From an uncultured Desulfobacterales bacterium (GTDB taxonomy: Bacteria > Desulfobacterota > Desulfobacteria > Desulfobacterales > JAFDCJ01), in contig CALZJV010000535.1 of NCBI GenBank assembly GCA_945787595.1, positions 1-5,084 of the forward strand: DNA of 5,084 bases. The letters are read 5' to 3'. Positions 1 to 5,084 of the stretch are shown here, piece after piece. How positions within the stretch are numbered: the stretch's first letter is position 1; each line of letters starts with the position of its first letter. The notes beneath the pieces were generated by a model. That model did not search any database. It was not told the DNA's origin and worked only from the letters and a program-made list of their open reading frames with translations. The translations under genes were made by a program, and so were the position numbers.

Positions 1-285
1 AGCACGCTTGAGAGTAATATAACATCTTTTTTAATTTTGTTAAGACTGGGTCCTGGTTTGTTTGGGATAAATTTGATTCTGAATGATCATAACAGTTTGG
101 TGTAAAGGTTGCCTAATCCGAATTCGCCAAGGCGGAGAATTGAAGATTGAAGATTGCAAATTGAATATTTGTGGATGTCGCTCCGCTCTGCCTTTTTAAA
201 GATCTTTTTAATAATTGATCCCGCCGGAGGCGGACCTTAAATATTCAATCTTCAATCGACAATCTTCAATCAATGGTTTTGTGAT
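1..285. other. Intergenic region with repeats, no gene seen
   Basis: I see no supportable coding region on either strand; all frames are interrupted. The first 120 bases are AT-rich and featureless to the eye. From about 125 the stretch holds small GC-rich palindromes (CGCCAAGGCG at about 125-134; CCGCCGGAGGCGG at 221-233) and the large inverted repeat annotated separately. No clear sigma-70 promoter or Shine-Dalgarno sequence precedes the broken gene that follows. Confidence 0.6.
139..270. repeat. Imperfect inverted repeat built of ATTGNNN heptamers
   Basis: The left arm (139-169) and the reverse complement of the right arm (240-270) match at 27 of 31 positions. Each arm is itself a string of heptamers: the left reads ATTGAAG, ATTGAAG, ATTGCAA, ATTGAAT, ATT; the right, reversed, reads ATTGAAG, ATTGTCG, ATTGAAG, ATTGAAT, ATT. 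The ~70-base centre contains a five-pair GC hairpin (221-233, CCGCC-GGA-GGCGG) and an AAAGATCTTT palindrome near 198-207. It resembles a dispersed non-coding repeat rather than a transposon: there is no transposase, and no obvious target-site duplication was seen. A transcript could fold into one long arm-pairing hairpin. Confidence 0.75.
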
Positions 286-312
286 TTGCTGAAACCTTCA
301 TTTATTTACAAC

Positions 313-859
313 ATGTTGTCAGAAAAAAGGACTAAGGGCCTAAGCTTGACGCATCTTCCAGTTAATCTTAACGATCCTATTTTGACCGTTTTTTTTGATC
401 GGTTGCAATGCATTTTTGCTGCCATGGATCGACAATATGCCGAGGCGGCCAAACACTACGGGTTCCACTGTACCGGATGTGAGGATAACTGTTGCCGGAC
501 CCGTTTTAATCATCATACCTATTTGGAATATCTATATATCTAAAGCGGATGAAAAGGCATTGCCTGTGAGACTGATGTGTCCGCTCAATTCCGATGGGCT
601 CTGTGCTCTGTACACATATCGCCCCATGATTTGTCGGCTGCACGGAATTTCCCACGAGCTTCGAAAGCCGGGACAAAACGCCATCCGCGGACCGGGCTGC
701 GGGATGTTTGATCTCCGGTGTTCGGATAAGAGCTATCGCAAATTTGATCGTACGCCCTTTTATTTTGAAATGGCCAAGCTGGAAAATGAATTGAAACAGG
801 CGGTCGGTCTATCCGGCAGAATTAAGATGACTATCGCGGAAATGATAATTGCCAGATGA
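313..859 (+). pseudogene. Broken YkgJ-like Cys-cluster (Fe/Zn-binding) protein
   Basis: The gene belongs, by its cysteine pattern, to the YkgJ-type zinc/iron-chelating family (CxxCxxxCC), small cytoplasmic proteins of unclear role. The first half (ATG at 313, stop just after 540) carries HCTGCEDNCC, with cysteines at residues 53, 56, 60 and 61, then HHTYLEYLYI. The second half is in the +1 frame from about 539 to the TGA at 857-859 and carries CPLNSDGLCALY, YRPMICRLHG and GCGMFDLRC, the expected downstream motifs. In this family I expect some tens of residues between the EYLY-like segment and the CPL motif; here they almost abut, so the junction looks like a frame-changing deletion, possibly between the short ATATCT repeats at 528-533 and 536-541. 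A TTG at 286 in the same frame is an alternative start; neither start has a good ribosome-binding site. A sequencing error could explain the frameshift but not the missing residues. The family call is fairly sure; the size of the deletion is inferred from memory of the family. Confidence 0.75.
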
Positions 860-938
860 CGGAAGTCGGAAGACTGATGACAGATGGCAGAGAATATGGA
901 AGGTGGAATATGGAATTCGGAATGAAAGATAAAGAAAG
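860..938 (+). repeat. Purine-rich degenerate heptamer repeat
   Basis: Immediately after the stop codon of the broken YkgJ-like gene the sequence falls into 7-base units: CGGAAGT, CGGAAGA, CTGATGA, CAGATGG, CAGAGAA, then a 9-base unit, then TGGAATA, TGGAATT, CGGAATG, AAAGATA, AAGAAAG. The plus strand is strongly purine-biased here. Unit length is the same as in the arms of the inverted repeat at 139-270, although the consensus differs. No coding role is apparent. Confidence 0.6.
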
Positions 939-1397
939 ACCGGAAGATGGCAAGGAATCCGAAAATTCGGATTAGACCAAATTTGATAATGATTTGATAT
1001 CATAACAACATCGTATGTTGAGAGAATCCCCATAAATCACAAGGTGATGCCAACATGAGATACTGGCACCATCCATAGGCTCTCCAACCCATGCAATATC
1101 CCTTCGCTTTTCCTTCCCTAACCAGTGCCTTTCTTTTGCTAAAATTACTACACTGCTGCAGTCTATAATTTGTATTGACAATCATAACGGCTTTAGATAT
1201 TTCTCCTAAACCACTAGATTTTAAAGCTTTATCTCGTGTTGCCCAAAGCGAAACGAATAATCTCAACTGACCTTACTTTGAGCTAAGTTTCACCCCAATG
1301 TTGCAACGATAGGGTTTCACTCTACACCGAAATTCAATTGCTGTTGGTCACCTTCAAAAATCACTCACCGCTAACCCTTAACCTTCGTGGAGGCACT
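860..1397. other. Intergenic region, no convincing gene
   Basis: This stretch has no plus-strand gene. It begins with the heptamer-phased repeat (860-938) and contains two short perfect hairpins, AATCCGAA-AA-TTCGGATT (956-973) and CAACAT-CGT-ATGTTG (1006-1020); neither is followed by a T-run in the plus direction. On the minus strand, two overlapping AT-rich open frames (about 972-1181 and 1000-1266) reach 69 and 88 residues, the longer only from a TTG. I recognise no family in them and treat them as unproven. From 1267 to 1397 I see nothing beyond possible 5' leader sequence for the downstream small ORF. Confidence 0.55.
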
Positions 1398-1502
1398 ATG
1401 ACACAGAGTTACCATAAGGTGCCGCTACAAAAGCTTTTTAGGTTTTTTATTCCCCTTAGAGGCTTTTTACGTTCTGGATCAGGATCCTTTCCCAAACTTT
1501 AA
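1398..1502 (+). CDS. Possible 34-residue cationic hydrophobic peptide
   Basis: ATG at 1398 is preceded by GGAGG at 1389-1393, a strong Shine-Dalgarno sequence though with a short 4-base spacer. The frame runs 34 codons to a TAA at 1500-1502. The peptide contains three Lys, three Arg and one His, no Asp or Glu, and a central hydrophobic/aromatic block (LFRFFIPLRGFL, residues 13-24) followed by a Ser/Gly-rich tail. It has no homologue that I recognise. It ends 43 bases before the acylase start and is not in frame with it, so it could be a leader peptide, a small secreted or membrane-active peptide co-transcribed with the acylase, or a chance ORF. The ribosome-binding site is the main argument for translation; the short length and AT-rich DNA argue caution. 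Confidence 0.35.
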   Translation: MTQSYHKVPLQKLFRFFIPLRGFLRSGSGSFPKL

Positions 1503-1526
1503 CCGAAAAATACTGTTGTCGTTAAC

Positions 1527-1535
1527 AAAAGGAGG
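1527..1535 (+). promoter_or_regulatory. Ribosome-binding site of the acylase gene
   Basis: AAAAGGAGG lies 10 bases before the ATG at 1546. It decides the start: the same frame is open back to a TTG at 1516, but that codon would place the Shine-Dalgarno inside the gene and put ten residues ahead of a canonical Lys-Lys signal peptide. The ATG at 1546 gives a clean signal sequence. Confidence 0.85.
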
Positions 1536-1545
1536 ACCAAGTAAA

Positions 1546-4500
1546 ATGAAGAAGCTTTCAATTCTTTTTAGTTTAATTTTGATATTTGCTGCGTCCGTTG
1601 CCTGGGCAGCACCTCCGGGTCAAGCATATTTCACCGACTTTACCACGTTCCTTAAAGCAGGTGAGATCATGCCGGCGTCAATGACGGCCAGCAGGTTCTC
1701 GGTGGGTCTCGTGTCGATGTCGAGGAAGAAGGAGAGCCGGCCATCGAAGCCCCCCGCGATTGAGATCCCGGCTCTCACAGACAAAGTCCGCGTTATCACG
1801 GACCGGGATGGTGTCCGCCACATCGAGGCCACGAACGACTTCGATCTTGCCATTGCGTCGGGCTACGTCCACTGCCGCGACCGCCTGTTCCAGATGGACC
1901 AGACGCGCCGCCAGGTCGACGGCACCGAGGCCGAGTTATTAGGTCCGGGTCGGCTCGGAGCCGACATTCAGGCCAGAATCGTGGGCCTCCACCGCGCGGC
2001 CGAGCGCTCCTTCGACGAGGCATCCGACCGCTTCAAAAAGCTGCTCCAGGCCTACGCTGACGGCGTGAACCACTGCATTGCCCAAGAGCCCCTGCCGCCG
2101 GAGTACGACCTCCTCGAGCTGACCCAGGTTCGCCCCTGGGAGGCCCTCGACACGGTCAATATCTCGAAGGGGTTCGCTGCGTCGCTCTCGCTCGACATCG
2201 ACACGGGACTCACCGAGGACCTGCTGGCCTTCAACGCGGCCGGCAAAGCAGGGGGCTTCGACGGCCAACTTTTCTTCTCCGCGGACGTGTTCCGCTCGGC
2301 CCCGATGGATCCGGCTTCGACTGTGCCCGACGCCACGAACGGCACGCCTTTCGCCGGCCACTGGAATGTCGACGCCGCACACCTGGCGTCGGCCGCGGAG
2401 GCAGCCCGTCGCGTGCGCGAGAAAATGGAAAGCCATCCGCTGTTCGCGCTGGCGCTGAACCGCCGCGAGAGCATCGTCGGCAGCAACGAGTGGGGCGTCA
2501 CGGGCTCGAAGACGCCAGGAGGCCGCCCGATCATCGCCAACGATCCGCATCTGGCGCTCAACATCCCGTCCACATTCTACGAGTGGCACCTCGTCGTGCG
2601 GGACGATCCCAAGAAAGGTCCGATGAACGTGAGCGGTGTCGGCTTCCCCGGAGTGCTCGGGGTAATCCTTGGCCAGAACAATTACATCACCTGGGGCGCC
2701 ACAGTCAACCCGATGGATGTCAGCGACGTGTTCTTGGACACCCTACTGGTCGGGCAGTCCGAGTGTCAATCAGTTGGGGCACGGGCCTGCATCGAATCCC
2801 CGCCGGGCACGTTCCATCCCGTCGAGATCGAGCGCGGCATTACCTACTTCTTCAACGCCATCGGCGACAACAAAGACGATAATCTGGTGCAGGCGATGGG
2901 GCTGCCGCCCGAGGCCGAGACCATCGCCTGGGTGGAATCGTCGTTCCGCAGCTTCGGCCCGATCCTCGACATCACGGACCCGAAGGTGCTCGTGTCGGGC
3001 GGGACAACCACCGCCCTGGTGCTCCAGTACACGGGCTTCCACGCCACCCAGGAGCTCCAGACCATCGCCATCTGGAATCGAGCGGAGAACCTGTCCGAGT
3101 TCCTGGACGGTCTCGCGAAGTTCGATGCGATCACGCAGAACTGGGCCTACGCCGATGTGGACGGCAATCTGGCCTACTTTACCAGTGCGGAGATGCCGCT
3201 GCGCACGGACCTGGAGGCGGGGCGCGTCGTGGGCCTGCCGCCGTTCTTCGTGCGCGACGGAAAATCTGGCCTGAACAACTGGATCCCGGACCCGTCGCCG
3301 CCGCCGGACCAGGCGATCCCCTTCGAGATCCTGCCTTTTGACGAGATGCCGCAGACCATTAATCCGGAAAACGACTTCTTTGTCAACGCCAATAACGACC
3401 CGGTCGGCACCACGCTGGACAACAATCCGCTGAACCAATTTCGCACCTCGAATCCGAAAGCGATCTATTACCTGAATCCAAGCTATGCCGACGGGCTCCG
3501 GGCGGGGCGCATCACGCAGCTCATCGAAGACAACCCCGGCAAGATCAGCTTCAAGGATATGAAGCGCTTTCAGAGCAACTCACAGCAGCTCGACGCCGAG
3601 CTGATGACGCCGTTCCTACTTGAGGCCTTAAAGTACGCGAGCGGTCCGGGCGCCCCGCCAGAACTGGCCGAACTGGCGTCGGGTGCCGACATCACCGAGG
3701 CCGTCGGCCGGCTAGTCAAGTGGGACTTCTCGACGCCGCCGGGCATCCCCGAGGGCTATGACGCGAAGGATCGCAACGGCCTCCGGCGGCCGCACGTATC
3801 GCATCGCGAGGCCAGGGCCAGCGTCGCGGCCACGATCTACAACATGTGGCGCGGCCAGGCGATTCGCAACATCATCGACGACCGCCTGACCTCGCTCGGT
3901 ATTCCGGGCACCGCCTTGCCGGGTTCGAGAGAGGCCCTGAAGGCGCTGTTCAACCTCCTTTCGCAGAAACCGTACACCGGTGTCGCCGCGGCGGGGATCG
4001 ACTGGATTCCCGAACCCGCAGCGCTCTCAGCCAAGGAGCGGCGCCACCTGGCGCTGCTCCGGGCGCTGCGCAACGCGCTAGACCGGCTGGCGTCGCCCGA
4101 GTTCGCTCCGGCCTTCGGCGAGTCGACGGATCAGGATGACTACCGCTGGGGAAAGCTCCACCGCATCGTCTTTAAGCATCCGTTCGAGGACGCGTTCGAC
4201 ATCCCGCCGCAGGCCGGCTTCGAGGACCTGAGCCCTGAGCTCCCCGGACTCGCCCGCGACGGCGGCTACGAGGTGGTCAACCGCTCGGGCTTCAGCGCTC
4301 GGGCGGAGACCCTCAACTCGTTCATGTTCGACGGAGGATCTGTGCGCCGTTACGTCGGTGAGGCCGGCAAGGGCAACATTGCGGGCGTGAACGTCGTGCC
4401 CGGCGGTCCTTCGGGCATTCCGGGCGACCCGAACTACGCGACCCAGCTCGCCACCTGGCTGACGGCCGACTACCACGCAGTTAAGATGGGCGTGCCAATT

Positions 4501-4548
4501 CCCCATGGCCGTTTTGTCGAGAGAGAGACGTTTGTTCCTGCTCCCTGA
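1546..4548 (+). CDS. Secreted penicillin acylase family Ntn-hydrolase
   Basis: Predicted exported amidohydrolase (1000 residues) of the penicillin/cephalosporin/AHL acylase family, which cleaves the amide of acylated substrates in the periplasm after self-processing into alpha and beta chains. Residues 1-21 form a signal peptide (MKK start, hydrophobic core, AWA cleavage site before APPGQ). The alpha-chain motifs are at 86-92 (DRDGVRH) and 106-118 (GYVHCRDRLFQMD), followed by GFDG (237-240) and FRSAPMDP. The processing site is Gly312/Ser313 in GSNEWGVTG; Ser313 would be the beta-chain N-terminal nucleophile, followed by ANDPHL. D391-V-S-D394 matches the Ca-binding Asp pair of penicillin G acylase. 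Asn532 in QNWAYADVDGN fits the oxyanion-hole Asn, and Arg553 lies about where a substrate-site Arg is expected. C-terminal motifs are WGKLH (868-872) and PGGPSGIPGDPNY (952-964). No catalytic residue seems missing. It is longer than the ~850 residues usual for penicillin G acylase. Substrate cannot be predicted. Residues 42-72 are an unusual basic linker encoded opposite an antisense acylase fragment, and base composition jumps near 1665. The family call is very sure; specificity is open. Confidence 0.95.
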   Translation: MKKLSILFSLILIFAASVAWAAPPGQAYFTDFTTFLKAGEIMPASMTASRFSVGLVSMSRKKESRPSKPPAIEIPALTDKVRVITDRDGVRHIEATNDFDLAIASGYVHCRDRLFQMDQTRRQVDGTEAELLGPGRLGADIQARIVGLHRAAERSFDEASDRFKKLLQAYADGVNHCIAQEPLPPEYDLLELTQVRPWEALDTVNISKGFAASLSLDIDTGLTEDLLAFNAAGKAGGFDGQLFFSADVFRSAPMDPASTVPDATNGTPFAGHWNVDAAHLASAAEAARRVREKMESHPLFALALNRRESIVGSNEWGVTGSKTPGGRPIIANDPHLALNIPSTFYEWHLVVRDDPKKGPMNVSGVGFPGVLGVILGQNNYITWGATVNPMDVSDVFLDTLLVGQSECQSVGARACIESPPGTFHPVEIERGITYFFNAIGDNKDDNLVQAMGLPPEAETIAWVESSFRSFGPILDITDPKVLVSGGTTTALVLQYTGFHATQELQTIAIWNRAENLSEFLDGLAKFDAITQNWAYADVDGNLAYFTSAEMPLRTDLEAGRVVGLPPFFVRDGKSGLNNWIPDPSPPPDQAIPFEILPFDEMPQTINPENDFFVNANNDPVGTTLDNNPLNQFRTSNPKAIYYLNPSYADGLRAGRITQLIEDNPGKISFKDMKRFQSNSQQLDAELMTPFLLEALKYASGPGAPPELAELASGADITEAVGRLVKWDFSTPPGIPEGYDAKDRNGLRRPHVSHREARASVAATIYNMWRGQAIRNIIDDRLTSLGIPGTALPGSREALKALFNLLSQKPYTGVAAAGIDWIPEPAALSAKERRHLALLRALRNALDRLASPEFAPAFGESTDQDDYRWGKLHRIVFKHPFEDAFDIPPQAGFEDLSPELPGLARDGGYEVVNRSGFSARAETLNSFMFDGGSVRRYVGEAGKGNIAGVNVVPGGPSGIPGDPNYATQLATWLTADYHAVKMGVPIPHGRFVERETFVPAP
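1669..1760 (-). pseudogene. Antisense fragment of a second acylase gene
   Basis: Read on the minus strand, 1760 to 1669 aligns colinearly with plus-strand 2161-2245 of the acylase. The best core, 1724-1686 against 2191-2229, matches at 36 of 39 bases; the whole alignment matches at about 67 of 85 with one 6-base in-frame gap. The antisense frame translates to GFDGRLSFFLDIDT followed by RPTENLLAVIDAG, against GFAASLSLDIDT followed by GLTEDLLAFNAAG at residues 209-233 of the acylase: about 17 identities in 29. The differences keep the frame, so this looks like a scrap of a paralogous acylase, not a recent copy of this gene. On the plus strand it supplies linker residues 42-72 of the acylase. 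Confidence 0.65.
2161..2245 (+). repeat. Sense arm of the intragenic inverted repeat
   Basis: This segment codes residues 206-233 of the acylase alpha chain and is the partner of the antisense fragment at 1669-1760. It is native to the family, leading into the GFDG...FRSAP segment, so it is the reference arm and the upstream arm is the intruder. The two arms are about 400 bases apart. Confidence 0.65.
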
Positions 4549-4553
4549 GCAGG
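4537..4553 (+). other. Hairpin overlapping the acylase stop codon
   Basis: CCTGCTC-CCT-GAGCAGG forms a perfect 7-bp stem with a 3-base loop, and the TGA stop (4546-4548) begins in the loop. No T-run follows, so it is not a canonical intrinsic terminator; it may simply stabilise the mRNA end or be incidental. A second small hairpin, CTGGTC-AGG-GACCAG, lies at 4602-4616 and also lacks a T-run. Confidence 0.4.
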
Positions 4554-4868
4554 TGGGGGACACAAAACTAGGCGGACGGCTCGCAAAAAGTATAGTTGGT
4601 TCTGGTCAGGGACCAGGTGCAATGGACCGCCGCCGGCGATCGCATGATGATGACGTGTCCAACGATGTAAATGGAGTGGTTGGCAGGGTTGTAATCGAGC
4701 GGACCTTCCGAGTCGTTCAAACCGGGCGCACCAAAGGTGTCATCAGGAAGCCGAAAAGCACGGCGGTAAATGAAAGTCCTCGACATCCATAACGGCAGTT
4801 GGGAGGGATCTGTCAGTGCATGGGTCACGTGGTTGCGGGGGGCAAAAATTATGTTTAAAAACCACTTT
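4549..4868. other. Gap between convergent genes holding a gene remnant
   Basis: No intact gene is seen between the acylase stop and the convergent minus-strand gene. Base composition falls from the GC-rich acylase to a mixed, then AT-rich sequence. Plus-strand open frames here read as shadows. The only coding-like signal is the minus-strand remnant annotated separately. No clear intrinsic terminator was found for either convergent gene; the AAAAACCACTTTTT near 4857-4870 is a very weak candidate. Confidence 0.5.
4655..4810 (-). pseudogene. Truncated remnant of a secreted-type protein gene
   Basis: The minus strand is open from 4882 down to 4568, and the middle part reads like real protein: LPLWMSRTFIYRRAFRLP, then DDTFGAPGLNDSEGPLDYNP and ANHSIYIVGH. 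This resembles the N-terminal region of large uncharacterised secreted, probably beta-propeller-like, proteins with a 'YRGAFRLP...G..L.YNPA..SLFIVGH' pattern, which I know only loosely. After the VGH (about 4655) the frame continues as unrelated sequence to a stop at 4568, and no later parts of such a protein occur before the acylase end. The upstream side runs into the 3' end of the neighbouring minus-strand gene without a signal peptide. I infer a decayed fragment cut off by the event that placed the acylase. Family identity is tentative. Confidence 0.45.
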
Positions 4869-5084
4869 TTAATTTTTTGCAAAAGATTTTAATACCTGTA
4901 GCTGCCAGGATTCGCTGTAGCCCTCTGCTTCGGCAATGCCGTTCTTTATCAGCGTGCGGGAAAAATTGATGCGCACGAAATCGCGGAATCGCTTTTCGAC
5001 CACCCGACGGATCGGCTCAGACAAATGATTGTACATGACGTCGTCGACATCGCTGAAATCAAAAAAGATCGCCAGGTGATTGAC
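4869..5084 (-). CDS. 3' end of an unidentified gene (71 residues in window)
   Basis: Reading in from the right edge of the window, the minus strand is open for 71 codons to a TAA at 4871-4869; the start lies beyond the window. The fragment begins VNHLAIFFDFSDVDDVMYNH, continues with a charged helical-looking part (EPIRRVVEKRFRDFVRINF) and ends WQLQVLKSFAKN. Codon choice is balanced and the composition is that of a soluble globular protein; no membrane segment or metal motif is seen. I do not recognise the family. It is transcribed toward the acylase, so the two genes converge. That it is coding is fairly likely; its function is unknown. Confidence 0.65.
   Translation of the reverse strand, partial: VNHLAIFFDFSDVDDVMYNHLSEPIRRVVEKRFRDFVRINFSRTLIKNGIAEAEGYSESWQLQVLKSFAKN

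Noticed and set aside
528..545. Programmed frameshift in the YkgJ-like gene
   Set aside because: There is no convincing slippery heptamer, and the residues expected between the motifs appear to be missing, so decay is simpler.
1175..1201. TTGACA with a weak GATATT as a promoter
   Set aside because: The -35 is perfect, but the -10 matches at only four positions with 15-base spacing, and it lies over 200 bases from the nearest plus-strand start.
1516..1545. TTG at 1516 as the acylase start
   Set aside because: The Shine-Dalgarno AAAAGGAGG at 1527-1535 and the Met-Lys-Lys signal peptide both favour the ATG at 1546.
2191..2280. Permuted inverted repeat (2248-2280 against 1756-1724)
   Set aside because: The GFDG-like antisense stretch can be matched to 2248-2280, but the colinear alignment with 2161-2190 plus a 6-base gap explains both parts without rearrangement.
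1939..2589. 216-residue minus-strand frame, and others inside the acylase
   Set aside because: These are antisense shadows of a GC-rich gene; their Arg/Gly-rich content shows no recognisable protein, unlike the acylase frame. Only the short 1669-1760 antisense piece has a homology argument.
4505..4792. 95-residue plus-strand frame after the acylase
   Set aside because: It starts inside the acylase, has no ribosome-binding site or family resemblance, and lies opposite the more protein-like minus-strand remnant.
1..5084. CRISPR array, tRNA, rRNA or transposase
   Set aside because: No regularly spaced repeats of the right length, no cloverleaf-like sequence and no transposase motifs were found on either strand.

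Overview
The window is a degraded, AT-rich accessory stretch carrying one large, GC-rich, apparently intact gene. The intact gene (1546-4548, plus strand) encodes a secreted Ntn-hydrolase of the penicillin acylase / acyl-homoserine-lactone acylase superfamily (peptidase clan PB, S45-type). It has a signal peptide, the autocatalytic Gly-Ser processing site (Ser313), the beta-chain Asn (Asn532) and the conserved C-terminal motifs. The signal peptide and the exported acylase point to a Gram-negative bacterium. The style of the intergenic DNA (heptamer-phased ATTGAAG and GGAAT-type repeats, small GGCGG hairpins) and the YkgJ-type remnant feel like an environmental deltaproteobacterium (Desulfobacterota), but that is a low-confidence impression.

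Layout. 1-285 has no gene but holds an imperfect inverted repeat (139-169 / 240-270) whose arms are each four ATTGNNN heptamers, with a GC-rich hairpin inside. 313-859 is a broken YkgJ-like Cys-cluster metal-binding protein: its two halves lie in different frames and a piece appears to be missing at the junction. 860-1397 has no convincing gene; it begins with another heptamer-phased, purine-rich repeat (860-938). 1398-1502 is a possible 34-residue cationic peptide gene with its own Shine-Dalgarno, immediately before the acylase. 1546-4548 is the acylase. 4549-4868 is non-coding on the plus strand but carries, on the minus strand, a truncated remnant of a secreted-protein gene (about 4655-4810). 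4869-5084 is the 3' end of an unidentified minus-strand gene that runs out of the window.

The most interesting point is the architecture of the acylase gene. Its first ~115 bases (signal peptide plus about 17 residues) are AT-rich like the flanks; from about 1665 the gene turns strongly GC-rich. Exactly at that junction, 1669-1760 read on the minus strand is a diverged copy of the acylase's own coding segment 2161-2245. The gene therefore looks like a fusion: resident AT-rich secretion leader, then an antisense scrap of a second acylase gene, then a GC-rich acylase body. Together with the broken YkgJ gene on one side and the truncated remnant on the other, this suggests a hot spot of insertion and decay. 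The window does not show a multi-gene pathway; only the small ORF and the acylase could form a transcription unit.
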